Counted from the first letter of the stretch, positions 23,201 through 36,687 are shown. The stretch is DNA of 64,000 nucleotides from Conchocele bisecta (GCA_029237695.1 CM055265.1:122534834-122598833); one strand, 5' to 3'. Program-made: numbers and translations. The notes: a model not told the origin generated them from the letters alone.

Positions 23201-23499
23201 CGATATTATTGTGTTATTTTTTTATGAGTGGTTGTTGGAGATGGAAATACGTGAAGCGGCGAGAGCTATCACTGTGGCTGTAAGACCTTAATGTGACATG
23301 ATCTGCGAGAAAATACTCACAGATTCTTCACTTCATGTAGACACATATGAAATGTGCATTTAGTTATTTGTTGTCTTCAAAGTGATACTAGCGTTCTACA
23401 TGTGAACTATTTCATACATAGTTAATGTAATTTGTAAGAGAAACACATATCAAAAAGAATTATATAATAAAATAAAAATAAATAAAAAAATATATTTAT

Positions 23500-23572
23500 G
23501 AAAAACTAAGATTCGAACTCGCTACCTACGTCCGTCACTCTAACCCCTCGACTGAACAAGCCTGGAACATAT
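23500..23572 (-). other. tRNA-like SINE head, minus strand
   Basis: Reverse complement gives TCAGTCGAGGGGTTAGAGTG (A-box-like) and GCGAGTTCGAATCTTAG (B box). The A+T-rich stretch next to it (23,455-23,505) could be a tail. Probably a tRNA-derived retroposon. Confidence 0.45.
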
Positions 23573-23897
23573 ATCTCAAAATTAGTATTGAAAAGGAATA
23601 CAGGCAGTGGTATATTTTTTATAATTGCAGTTTGGAATAACGATTTAACCCTTACACTGCTGAATTAAATGTTGTCGTCTGCGTTCTTTTTGCCATTGTT
23701 CACATCAACAACATGGTTTGGTAGAACTTTAGAATCATTTCCATTGATGTCAACCCATATTTTCTTGAGACGGAAATAAACCAGGTGGCTGAGCACCGTG
23801 CCGTTTACGAAACGTGGATATCCGTAAATGCCATACTTCGATTGGGCTGAAAATTGGTATATTGGATTGTTGTCGATAAACACGATGCCGTTCAGGA
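23573..23897. other. non-coding, no gene recognised
   Basis: Left flank of the long inverted repeat. Its last part (GGCTGAAAATTGGTATATTGG, 23,846 onward) is a diverged copy of a motif inside the inverted repeat. Confidence 0.4.
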
Positions 23898-24640
23898 AAA
23901 TCGATATCTTAATTAACAACGGCGTAAATGACGTTGAAAGTTTAAAAATTTGTATGGCGATTACAGCCTTAATAATTGAGATATTACACTTCTGTAAACG
24001 GATTCTGATTCAGGGAGGTAATATATATCCGTGTGCAAAGTTTCAGCCGAATTTGGAAAGTTGCCAACATTTCAATGTTGTCCGATCCGGCTGAAAATTG
24101 GCATGCCGATAGGATTTCCGTCGATAAACACGATGCCGGTCTCGAAAAATCGATATCTTACTTAACAACGCCGTAAATGTCGTCGAAAGTTTCAAACAGT
24201 AAACGCCATCTTCTTCTCAGATCCACGTTGAAAATTCGGAAATTTTCCGAGTCCGATTCGGCTAAAACTTCGTACACGCATAGATCTTGCCTCCCTGAAC
24301 CAAAAGTCCGTTTACAGAAGTGTGATATCTCGATTAATAAAGCTGCAATACAGCGTCGTTAAGTAAGATATCGATTTTTCGTGACCGGCATCGTGTTTAT
24401 CGAGTGAAATCCTATCGGCATGCCAATTTTCAGCCGAATCGGACAACATTTAAATTTTGGCAACTTTCCAAATTAGATTCGGCTGAAAATTTGCACACGG
24501 ATATATATTGCCTCCCTGAATCAGAATCCGTTTGCAGAAGTGTAATATCTCAATTAGTAAGGCTGTAATCGCCGAACATAGTTTGAAACGTTCAACGTCA
24601 TTTACGGCGTCGTCAATTAAGATATCGATTTTTCGTGAAC
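23898..24640. repeat. long inverted repeat, arms about 275 bp
   Basis: The left arm (about 23,898-24,170) reads AAAATCGATATCTTAATTAA, GATTACAGCCTTAATAATTG, GATTCAGGGAGGTAATATA and GGCTGAAAATTGGCATGCCG. The right arm (about 24,358-24,640) is its reverse complement with roughly one difference per ten bases. The loop is about 190 bp. Either a foldback element or a hairpin-forming MITE. No coding capacity. Confidence 0.8.
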
Positions 24641-24649
24641 AGCCTTACC

Positions 24650-24869
24650 AATTGAGATATTACAGGTCAAGAAGCGTCAAGAAGCGACAAGACGCGTCAG
24701 GAAGCGACATGAACATTTGTAATATAAATATTGTGTTAGATAGAAAAAGCGTCAGAAACTCGATTGCTGCATACATTTTACTTAGAAAAAAGCGTCATGA
24801 AATTTCTCGCTAATTAGCGCTGAGAAAAAGCGTCATGAAGTTATTCTATGATGTATACAGATAAAGCAT
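24650..24869 (+). repeat. degenerate left edge of the 37-bp array
   Basis: Short, irregular words (AAGCGTCAAGAAGCGACAAG; GAAAAAGCGTCATGAA) precede the regular units, as expected where a satellite decays at its margin. Confidence 0.65.
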
Positions 24870-27800
24870 CCATGCAATATGTGTACATAAAAGGGGTCAA
24901 TAAGTTAATGATACATGCATATAGAATAAGAATCAACAAGTTCCAGGATACTTATGTACAGAATAAGCGTCAAAAAGTTCCATGCAATATGTGTACAGAA
25001 TAAGCGTCAACAAGTTCCATGCAATATGTGTACAGAAAAAGCGTCAACAAATTCCATGCAATATGCGTCAAGAAGCTCCATGATACATGTGTACATAATA
25101 AGCGTCAACAAGTTCAAGGATACATGTATGCAAAATAAGCGTCAACAAGTTCCATGCATTATGTGTACAGAATAAACGTCAACAAATTTCATGCAATATG
25201 TGTACAGAATAAGAGTCAAAAAGTTCCATGCAATATGTGTACAGAATAAGTGTCAACAAGTTCCAGGGTACATGTGTACTGAATAAGCGTCAACAAAGTT
25301 CCAGGATACATGTGTATAGAATAAGTGTCAATAAGTACCTTGCAATATGTGTACAGAATAAGCGTCAAGAAGCTCCATGATGCATGTGTACAGAAAAAGC
25401 GTCAACAAGTTCAAGGATACATGTATACAGAATAAGCTACAACAAGTTCCATGCAATATGTGTACAGAATAAGAGTCAACAAGTTTCATGCAATATGTGT
25501 ACAGAAAAAGCGTCAACAAGTTCCAGGATACATGTGTACAGAATAAGCGTCAACAAGTACTATGCAATATGTGTACAGAAAAAGCGTCAACATGTTCCAG
25601 GATACATGTGTACAGAATAAACGTCAACAAGTGCCATGCAATATGTGTACAGAATAATCGTCAATAATTTCCATGCAATATGTGTACAGAATAAGCGTCA
25701 ACAAGTTCCATGCAATATGTGCACAGAATAAGCGTCAACAAGTTCCTTGCCATATTTGTACAGAAAAAGCGTCAACAAGTTCCAGGATACATGTGTACAG
25801 AATAAGCGTTAACAAGTTCCAGGATACATGTGTACAAAATAAGCGTCAACAACTTACAGGATACATGTATACAGAATAAGCGTCAATAAGTGCCATGCAA
25901 TATGTTTACAGAATAATCGTCTACAAATTCCATGCAATATGTGTAAAGAATAATCGTCTACAAGTTCCTCGCAATATGTGTACAAAATAAGCGTCGACAA
26001 GTTCCATGCAATATGTGTACAGCATAAGCGTCAACAAGATAAATGCAATATGTGTAAAGAATAAGCGTCAACAAGTTCCATGCCATATATGTACAGAAAA
26101 AGAGTCAACAAGTTCCAGGATACATGTCTACAGAATAAGCGTCAACAAGTTCCAGGATACATGTGTACAGGAAAAGCGTCAAAATGTTCCAGAATACATG
26201 TGTACAGAATAAGCGTCAATACGTGCCATGCTGTATGTGTACAGAATAAGCGTCAACAAGTTCCAGGATACATGTGTACATAATAAGCTTCAACAAGTTC
26301 CATGCAATATGTGTAATGAATAAACGTCAACAAGTTCCATGCAATATGTGTACAGAAAAAAGCGTCAACAAGTTCCATGCAATATGTGTACAGAATAAGC
26401 GTGAACAAGTTCCATGCAATATGTGTACAGAATAAGCGTCAACAAGTTCCATGCCATATGTGTACAAACTATTCGTCAACAAGTTCCATGCAATATGTGT
26501 AAAGAAAAAGAGTCAACAAGTTCCAGGATACATGTGTACAGAATAAGCGTCAACAATTTCCATGAAATATGTCTACAGAATAAGCGTCAACAAGTTACAT
26601 GTAATATATATACATAATAAGCGTCAACAAGTTACAGGCAATATGTGTACAGAATAAGCGCCAACAAGTTACATGCAATATGTGCAATGAATAAAAGTCA
26701 ACAAGTTCCATGCAATATGTGCACACAAAAAAGCGTCAACAAGTTCCATGCAATATGTGTACAGAATAAGCGTCAACAAGTTCCATGCACTATGTGTACA
26801 GAATAAGCGTCAACAAGTTCCATGCCATATGTGTACAAACTATTCGTCAACAAGTTACATGCGATATGTGTACAGAAAAAGCGTCAACAATTTCCATGAA
26901 ATATGTCTACAAAATAAGCGTCAACAAGTTACATGTAATATATATACATAATAAGCGTCAACAAGTTACATGCAATATGTGTACAGAATAATCTTCAACA
27001 AGTTCCATGCAATATGTGTAATGAATAAAAGTCAACAAGTTCCAAGCAATATGTGCACAGAAAAAAGCGTCAACAAGTTCCATGCAATATGTGTACAGAA
27101 TAAGCGTCAACAAGTTCCATGCAATATGTGTACAGAATAAGCGTCAACAAGTTCCATGCCATACGTGTACAAACTATTCGTCAACAAGTTACATGCAATA
27201 TGTGTACAGAAAAAGCGTCAACAAGTTCCAGGATACGTGTGTACAGAATAAGCGTCAACAATTTCCATGAAATATGTGTACAGAATAAGCGTCAACGAGT
27301 TACTGGTAATATATATACATAATAAGCGTCAACAAGTTACATGCAATATGTGTACAGAATAAGCGTCAACAAGTTACATGCAATATTTGTAAAGAATAAG
27401 CGACAACAAGTTCCATGCAATATGTGTACAGAATAAGCGTTTACAATTTCCATGCAATACGTGTATAGAATAAGCGCCAACAAGTACTATGCAATATGTG
27501 TACAGAATAATCGTCAACAAGTTACATGCAATATGTGTACGGAATAAGATAAGCGTCAACAAGTTCCATGCAATATGTGTACAAAATAATCGTCAACAAG
27601 TTACATGCAATATGTGTACAGAATAAGAGTCAACAAGTTACATGCAATATCTGTTAAGAATAAGCGACAACAATTTCCATGCAATACGTGTATAGAATAA
27701 GCGCCAACAAGTACTATGCAATATGTGTACAGAATGATCGTCAACAAGTTACATCCAATATGTGTACGGAATAAGATAAGCGTCAACATGTTCCATGCAA

Positions 27801-30800
27801 TATGTGTACAAAATGATCGTCAACAAGTTACATGCAATATGTGTACAGAAAAAGCGTCAACAAGCTCCAGGATACATGTATAGAGAATAAGCGTCAACAA
27901 GTTCCATGCAATATTTGTACAGAATAAGCGTTAACAAGTTACATACAATATGTGTAAAGAATAAGCGTCAACAATTTCCATGCAATATGTGTACAAAATA
28001 TTCGTCAACAAGTTACATGCAATATGTGTACAGAAAACGCGTCAACCAAGTTCCAGGATACATGTGTACAGAATAAGCGTCAACAAGTTCATGCAATATG
28101 TACAGAATAAGCGAATATGTGTACAGAATAAGCTTAAAAAGTTACATGCAATATGTGTACAGAATAAGCGTCAACAAGTCACATGCAATATGTGTACAGA
28201 ATAAGCGTCAACAAGTCACATGCAATATGTGTACAGAATAAGCCTCAACAAGGTACATGCAATATGTGTAAATAATAAGCGACAAAAAGTTTCATGCAAT
28301 ATGTGCACAGAATAAGCGTTAACAATTTCCATGCAATACGTGTATAGAATAAGCGTCAACAAGTGTCATGCAATATGTGTACAGAATAATTGTCAACAAC
28401 TTCCATGCAATATGTGTACAGAATAAGCTAAGCGTCAACAATTTCCATGCAATATGTGTACAAAATAATCGTCAACAAGTTGCATGCAATATGTGTACAG
28501 AAACAGCGTCAACAAGTTCCAGAATGCATGTGTACAGAATAAGCGTCAACAAGTTACATGCAATATGTGTACAGAATAAGCGTCAACAAGTTCCATGTCA
28601 TATGTCTACAGAAAAAGCGTCAACAAGTTCTAGGATACATGTGTACAGAAAAAGCGTCAACAAGTTCCAGGATACATGTGTACAGAATAAGCGTCAACAA
28701 GTTCCATGATACATGTGTACAGAATAAGCGTCAATAAGTTCCAGGATACATCTGTACATAATAAGCGTCAACAAGTTCCAGGATACATGTGTACAGAATA
28801 AGCGTCAACAAGTTCCAGGATACATCTGTACATAATAAGCGTCAACAAGTTCCAGGATACATGTTTACAGAATAATCGTCAACAAGTGCCATGCAATATG
28901 TGTACAGAATAATCGTCAACAAGTTACATGCAATGTGTGTACAGAAAAAGCGTCAACAAGTTCCAGGATACATGTGTACAGAATAAGCGTCAACAAGTTC
29001 CATACAATATGTGTACAGAATAAGCGTCAACAAGTTACATGCAATATGTGTAAAGAATAAGCTTCAACAAGTTACATGCAATATGTGTAAATAATAAGCG
29101 ACAAAAAGTTCCATGCAATATGTATACAGAATAAGCGTCAACAATGTCCATGCAATACGTGTATAGAATAAGCGTCTACAAGTGTCATGCAATATGTGTA
29201 CAGAATAATCGTCAACATGTTCCATGCAATATTTGAACAGAATAAGCTAAGCGTCAACATTTACCATGCAATATGTGTACAAATTAATCGTCAACAAGTT
29301 ACATGCAATATGTGTACAGAAAAAGCGTCAACAAGTTCCAGGATACATGTGTACAGAATAAGCGTCAACAAGTTACATGCAATATGTGTACAGAATAAGC
29401 GTCAACAATTTCCATGCAATATGTGCATAGAATAAGCGTCAACAAGTTAGTTACATGCAATATGTGTACAAAAAAGTGTCACCATGTTTCATGCAATATG
29501 TGTACAGAATAAGCGTCGACAAGATCCATGCAATATGTGTACAGAATAACCGTTAACAAGTTCCATGCAAAATGTGTACAGAATAAGAGTCAACAAGTTC
29601 CATGTCATATGTCTACAGAAAAAGCGTCAACAAGTTCCAGGATACATGTGTACAGAATTAGCGTCAACAAGTTTCATGCATGTGTACAAAATATGCGTCA
29701 ATAAGTGCCATACAATATGTGTACAGAATAAGCGTCAACAACTTCCATGCAATATGTGTACAGAAAAAGCGTCAATAAGTGTCATTAAATATGTGTACAG
29801 AAGCAACAACCAGATGCATGCAATATGTGTACATAATAAGCGTCAATAAGTTCCATGCAATATGTGTACAGAATAAGCATCAACAAGTTCCATGCAATAT
29901 GTGAACAGAATAAGATTCAATAAGTTCCATGCAATATGTGTACAGAATAAGTGTCAACAATTACATGCAATATGTATACAGAATAAGCGTCAACAACTTC
30001 CATGCAATATATGTACAGAATAATCGTCAACAAGTTACATTCAATGTGTGTACAGAAAAAGCGTCAACAAGTTCCAGGATACATGTGTACAGAATAAGCG
30101 TGAATAAGTTCCATACAATATGTGTACAGAATAAGCGTCAAAAAGTTACATGCAATATGTTTACAGAATAAACGTAAACAAGTTACATGCAATATGTGTA
30201 CAGAATAAGCGTCAACAAGTTACATACAATATGTGTACATAATAAGCGTCAACAGGTTCCATGCAATATGTGTACAGAATAAGCGTCAACAAGTTCCTTG
30301 CAATATGTGTACAGAAAATGCGTCAACGAGTTCCATGCAATATGTGTACAGAATAAGCGTCAACAAGATACATGCAATATGTGTATAGAATAAGCGTCAA
30401 CAACTTACATGCAATTTGTGTGCAGAATAAGCGTCAACAAGTTCCATGCAATATGTGTACAGAATAAGCGTCAACAACTTCCTTGTCATATGTCTACAGA
30501 AAAGGAGTCAACAAGTTCCAGGATACATATGTACAGAATAAGCGTCAACAAGTTCCAGGATACATCTGTACATAATAAGCGTCAACAAGTTCCAGGATAC
30601 ATGTTTACAGAATAAGCGTCAACAAGTTCCAGGATACATGTGTACAGAATAAGCGTGAATAAGTTCCATACAATATGTGTACAGAATAAGCGTCAACAAG
30701 TTACATGCAATATGCTTACAGAATAAACGTAAACAAGTTACATGCAATATGTGTACAGAATAAGCGTCAACAAGTTACATACAATATGTGTACATAATAA

Positions 30801-32814
30801 GCGTCAACAGGTTCCATGCAATATGTGTACAGAATAAGCGTCAACAAGTTCCTTGCAATATGTGTACAGAAAATGCGACAACGAGTTCCATGCAATATGT
30901 GTACAGAATAAGCGTCAACAAGATACATGCAATATGTGTACAGAATAAGCGTCAACAACTTACATGCAATTTGTGTGCAGAATAAGCGTCAACAAGTTCC
31001 ATGCAATATGTGTACAGAATAAGCGTCAACAACTTCCTTGTCATATGTCTACAGAAAAGGAGTCAACAAGTTCCAGGATACATATGTACAGAATAAGCGT
31101 CAACAAGTTCCAGGATACAGCTGTACATAATAAGCGTCAACAAGTTCCAGGATAAATGAGTACACAATAAGCGTCAACAAGTTCCAGGATACATGTTTAC
31201 AGAATAATCGTCAACAAGTGCCATGCAATATGTGTACAGAATAATCGTCAACAAGTTCCATGCAATATGTATACAGAATAAGCTAAGCGTCAACAAGTTC
31301 CATGCAATAAGTGTACAAAATAATCGTCAACAAGTTGTATGCAATATGTTTACAGAAAAAGCGTCAACAAGTTCCTGGATACATGTGTACAGAATAAGCG
31401 TGAACAAGTTCCATGCAATATGTGTACAGAATAATCGTCAACAAGTTATATGCAATGTATGTACAGAAAAAGCGTCAACAAGTTCCAGGATACATGTGTA
31501 CAAGCGTGAACAAGTTCCATACAATATGTGTGCAGAATACATGCAGAAAAAGCGTCAACAAGTTCAGGATACAACATGTGTACAGAATAAGCGTCAATAA
31601 GTTTCATGCAATCTGTGTACAGAATAAGCGTCAACAAATTCCATGCCATATCTATACAGGAAACCCGTCAAGATGTTCCAGGATACATGTGTACAGAATA
31701 AGCGTCAAGAAGTTCCAGGATACATGTGTACAGAATAAGCGTCAACAAGTTCCATGATACATGTGTACAGAATAAGCGTCAATACGTGCCATGCAATATG
31801 TGTACAGAATAATCGTCAACAATTTCCATGCAATATGTGTACAGAATAAGCATTAACAATTTCCATACAATATGTGTACAGAATAAGCGTCAACAAGTTT
31901 CATGCAATATGTGTACGAAAGAAGCGTCAACAAGTTCCATGCAATATGTGTACACAATATAAGCGTCCACGAGTTCCATGCAATATGTGTACAGAATAAG
32001 CGTCAACAAGTTCCACGAGTTCCATGCAATGTGTTTACAGAATAAGCGTCAACAAGCTCCACATGATACATGTGTACAGAATAAGCGGCAACAAGTTCCA
32101 GGATACATGTGTACAGAATAAGCATCAAGAAGTTCCAGGATACATGTGTACAGAATAAGCGTCAACAATTTCCATGAAATATGTGTACAGGAAAAGCGTC
32201 CGCAAGTTCCATACAATATGTGTACAGAAAAAGCGTAAACAAGTTCCATGCAATACGTGTACAGAATAAGCGTCAACAAATGCCATGCAATATGTGTACA
32301 GAATAAACGTCAACAATTTCCATGCAATAAGTGTATATAATGAGCGTCAACATGTTTCATGCACTATGTGTTCAGAAAAATCGTCAACAAGTTCCATGCA
32401 ATATGTGTACAGAATCAGCGTCAACAAGATCCATGCAATATGTATACAAAATAAGCGTCAATAAGTTCCATGCAATATGTGTACAGAATAAGCGTCAAAA
32501 CGTTTCATGCAATATGTGTACAGAATAAGCGTCGACAGGTTCCATGCCATATCTGTACAAAAAAGCGTCAACATGTTCTAGGATACATGTGTACAGAATA
32601 AGCGTCAACATGTTCCAGGATACATACGTACAGAATAAGCGTCAACAAGTTCCAGGATACATGTGTACTGCATAATCGTCAACAAGTGCCATGAAATATG
32701 TGTACAGAATAATCGTCAACAATGTCCATGCAATATGTGTACAGAATAAGCGTCAACAAGTTACATGCAATATGTGTACAGAATAAGCGTCAACAAGTTC
32801 CATGCAATATGTGT
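24870..32814 (+). repeat. 37-bp satellite, main plus-oriented block, about 215 units
   Basis: The unit is CGTCAACAAG, then TTCCATGCAATATG, then TGTACAGAATAAG: 37 bp. Two alternatives recur at one position, CATGCAATATG and CAGGATACATG, and a second choice is GAATAAG or GAAAAAG. Because 37 is not a multiple of three, translation cycles through three frames and gives a 37-residue periodicity (YRISVNKFHAICVQNKRQQ). A frame closes at GAATAA unless the unit has GAAAAAG, so short open frames are by-products. Higher-order copies of 9-10 and 15 units are visible. Confidence 0.96.
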
Positions 32815-33446
32815 ACACATATTGCATGTAACTTGTTGACGCTTATTGTGTACACATATTGCATGGAATTGGTTGACGTTTATTCTGTACATATATTGCA
32901 TGAAATTTGTTGACGCTTATTCGGTACACATATTGCATGGAACTTGTTGACGCTTATTCTGTACACATATTGCATGGAACTTATTGACTCTTATTCGGTA
33001 CTCATATTGCATGGATCTTGTTGACGCTTATTCTGTACACATATTGCATGTAACTTGTTGACGCTTATTCTGTACACATATTGCATGCAACTTATTGACG
33101 CTTATTCTGTACACATATTGCATGGAACTTGTTGACCCTTATTTTGTACACATATTGCATGAAACTTATTGACGCTTATTCGGTACACATATTGCATGGA
33201 TCTTGTTGACGCTTATTCGGTACACATATTGCATGGAACTTGTCGACGCTTTTTCTGTACACATATTGAATGGAATTTGTTGACGCTTATTCTATACAGA
33301 TATTGCATGCCAATTGTTAACGCTTATTCTGTGCACATATTGCATGGAACTTGTTGACGCTTATTCTGTACACATGTATCATGGAACTTGTTGACGCTTT
33401 TTCTGTACACATATTGCATGTAACTTGTTGACGCTTTTTCTGTACA
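32815..33446 (-). repeat. 37-bp satellite, inverted block, about 17 units
   Basis: At 32,814/32,815 the array flips: ATGCAATATGTGT is followed immediately by ACACATATTGCAT, a perfect 26-bp palindrome. From here the units read TTGTTGACGCTTATTCTGTA on the plus strand. Confidence 0.95.
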
Positions 33447-33650
33447 TATGCAGTAGCGATTTTCTTCTCCTTACCTATTTGTATATACTAATATCGTATA
33501 CATATCGTAATCGTATAGTATTGGTATATTTAATGAGCATATCGTATGATCATATAATATTGGTATGTTTGTATCGTATCATCGTATAGTACAGTTTGTT
33601 TACATTATGCAAACGTACTATACGAATATTATACAAACATACCGATTATC

Positions 33651-34129
33651 CGTTCGTTATATACGTATATCCGTACGGATATGGTATGAATATACAGTGA
33701 GGTCATCGTGCGTTAAAATATACCGATGCCACCGGTTTCATTTCGCATGTAAACATCCGGTTTTCATTTCGATTATCTGCCACAATTTGAAGTTTTTCAA
33801 AATGTATAAATTTTCAGTTTTACGATACAGAATCAATTTAAAACTGAGGATTGTGAAGTATCACAGTGCATCTTATACATGTGTGTTCAATACAGTAATT
33901 CATCAGTAATTCATCATTGTACTCCGCACCACCGCCGGGGACACAAAACAATGATCCCCCACACACACTAGCCATCTACATTTGGTGTCCTAAAAGTTCC
34001 GGTCTATATCCCACAGTGGGAACAATGTGTATCACCACCACCACCAGTTTTTGTCTAGGACTACCCTACACCCCCGACCCCCACTTCTGCCTGTAACGCA
34101 GGATGACTTGCGTGACTTCAGCTACAGGC
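33651..34129. other. non-coding interior of the 10.3-kb insertion
   Basis: No gene recognised. C-rich near 33,925-34,100. Confidence 0.5.
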
Positions 34130-34842
34130 AGACTACTAGTCATGCCGGTGGCCGACTGATCAAGTGATAAACTAGTCATGGTGCGATGGCCGACTCATCA
34201 GGTGCTATACTAGTCCTGGTGCGATGGCCGAGTGATCAAGTTTTAAACTAGTCCTGGTGCGATGGCCGACTGATCGAGTGCTATACTAGTCCTGGTGCGA
34301 TGGCCGACTGATCAAGGGCTAAACTAGTCCCGGTGCGATGGCCGACTGATCAAGGGCAAAACTATTCCTGGTGCGATAATCGACTGATCAAGTTCTAAAC
34401 TAGTCCTGGTGCGATGGCCGACTGATCAAGTTCTAAACTAGTCCTGGTGCGATGGCCGACTGATCGAGTGTTATACTAGTCCTGGTGCGATGGCCGACTG
34501 GTCAAGGGCTAAACTAGTCCCGGTGCGATGGCCGACTGATCAAGTTATAAACTAGTCCTGGTGCGATGGCCGACTGATCAAGTGCTATACTAGTCCTGGT
34601 GCGATTGCCGACTGATCGAGTTCTATACTAGCCCTGGTGCGATGGCCGACTGATCAAGGGCTAAACTAGTCCCGGTGCGATGGCCGACTGAACAAGTGCT
34701 ATACTAGTCCTAGAGCGATGGCCGACTGATCAAGTTTTAAACTAGTCCTGGTGCGATGGCCGACTAATCAAGTGCTACACTAGTCCTGGTGCGATGGCCG
34801 ACTGATCACGTGCTAAACTAGTCCCGGTGCGATGGCCAACTG
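34130..34842 (+). repeat. 38-bp satellite, block 1, about 18 units
   Basis: Unit ACTGATCAAGTGCTAAACTA then GTCCTGGTGCGATGGCCG, 38 bp. Variants are GGGCTAAAC, TTCTAAAC and GTGCTATAC. The block ends at a SINE tail. Confidence 0.93.
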
Positions 34843-35511
34843 TTTGTTTGTTTGTTTGTTTGTTTGTTTGTTTGTTTGTTTGTTTATTAGTGTTTAACGG
34901 CCTATCAACAGCAATGGTCATGTAAGGCCGGGCAAACGGGTTCGATCCCATTTTAACCTGCTGCATTGGGGGGAAATCCCAAAATCAGAATGGAATACAT
35001 GTATTTACATCGAGAACAAATATATTCAGCCCTGAAATTAGAATAACCTGACCTGGTGCCAGGTCCATACCACACCAAGCCCCTTCCCCTAAAATAGGAT
35101 TACGAATATCGTAATACTAACATAAGGGGTTTAACCGGATTCAACTGTCACATACAGAATGCCAAAGACGTTTGTGAGGGCCAAACCTGGGGGCCGTTTC
35201 ATTAAACTGCTTACGACTAAAATGTTCGTAAGTGCAAAATTATGATAGTCTGTAAATTTCACATTAGCAATATTTTCTTGTAAACAATTAGTGGATTTAT
35301 ATTTATTGAGCATAGGCTGCATATGCAGCCTATGATTAATAAATGTAAATCCATCAATTTAAATTTCCAGACGATCCTAAATTTGCACTTACGAACTTCT
35401 TAGTCGTACGAAGTTTAGTGAAACGGGCCCCAGGTCTCCAGTCGGGATTCAGGTAAGGATGAACCCCGATCGTTACATTACCCATCGCGTGCTCCCACCT
35501 GCCACCCACTC
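34843..35511 (-). mobile_element. SINE (minus strand) with AAAC tail, carrying a MITE
   Basis: The tail is about ten TTTG units at 34,843-34,885 in plus reading, that is AAAC repeats after TTAAACACTAATAA on the minus strand, a known bivalve SINE 3' end. The core word CCTGACCTGGTGCCAGGTCC is shared with the SINE at 49,256. Flanks GCGATGGCCAACTG and GCGATGGCCGACTG are a 14-bp target duplication inside the 38-bp satellite. A foldback MITE splits the element at 35,189-35,431. Confidence 0.8.
35189..35431. mobile_element. foldback MITE, about 243 bp
   Basis: The left end GGGGGCCGTTTCATTAAAC and the reversed right end GGGGCCCGTTTCACTAAAC pair along almost the whole length (CTTACGAC, GTTCGTAAGTGCAAA). 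The centre is the palindrome GGCTGCATATGCAGCC. It lies inside the SINE and has no coding capacity. Confidence 0.85.
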
Positions 35512-36176
35512 GCGATGGCCGACTGATCAAGGGCTAAACTATTCCAGGTGCGATGGCCGACTGATCAAGTTCTAAACTAGTCCTGGTGCGATGGCCGACT
35601 GGTCAAGGGCTAAACTAGTCATGGTGCGATGGCCGACTGATCGAGTGCTATACTAGTCCTGGTGCGATGGGCCGACTGATCAAGGGCTAAACGAGTCCCG
35701 GTGCGATGGCCGACTGATCAAGTGCTATACTAGTCATGGTGTGATGGCCGACTGATCAAGTTCTAAAGTAGTCCGGCCCTGGTGCGATGGCCGACTGAAT
35801 AAGTGCTAAACTAAGTCCTGGTGCGATGGCCCACTAATCAAGTGCTAAAGTAGTCCTGGTGTGATGGCCGACTGATCGAGTGCTATACTCGGCATGGCCG
35901 ACTAATCACATGCTATACTGGGCATGGTGAGTTGGCCAACTGATCAAGTGCTATACTTGGATTGGTGCAATGGGCGACTGATCAAGCGCTATACTAGTTA
36001 TGGTGCGATGGCAGACTGATCAAGGGCTAAACGAGTCCCGGTGCGATGGCCGACTGATCAAGTGCTATACTAGTCCTGGTGAGATGGCCGACTGATCAAG
36101 TGCTAAACTAGTCCTGGTGCGATGGCCGACTGATCAAGTGCTAAACTAGTCATGGTGCGATGGCCGACTGATCAAA
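35512..36176 (+). repeat. 38-bp satellite, block 2
   Basis: About 17-18 units. It contains irregular units (TATACTCGGCATGGCCGAC; GGGCATGGTGAGTTGGCC) that recur in the same order in blocks 3 and 4. Confidence 0.92.
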
Positions 36177-36687
36177 TCGCATGCCATAATAACTAGATGG
36201 CCATGGCCTGCATGTCGTGCCCGCCGAGGCATTTGATAGTACAAACAATTGTTGGATTGCAACAAATCTTTAGCCCATTGACGTAAAAACATGCCGCACT
36301 CGCCGAGGCTTTGATAGTATACCCAAAAACCTTAACCCAAAAAACACTTTAACCAACAACGTTATCCTGAATGCACGCCAATGTGCCGACTATATCGCTC
36401 TGTCTGCAAGCAGGCCCAACAAAAACTTTAAGGGACATTTCAAAGCAATTTGACCTTGACATTGGACACATATAAATAATAATGAAAATGTGGGTGACAA
36501 ATACACAGTATTTGAAGTTTCGAGTGAATTGGTGAAGCGGTTTCAGAGATATAGTGTTCTTAAAGGTAACTTCTTAGTCGTACGAAGTTTCGTGAAACGG
36601 GCCCCAGGTCTCCAGTCGGGATTCATGTAAGGATGAACCCCGATCGTTACATTACCCATCGCGTGCTCCCACCTGCCACCCACTCGC

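Noticed and set aside
24870..33446. CRISPR-like array of short direct repeats
   Set aside because: The 37-bp units are contiguous with no variable spacers, the genome is eukaryotic, and no cas genes are present.
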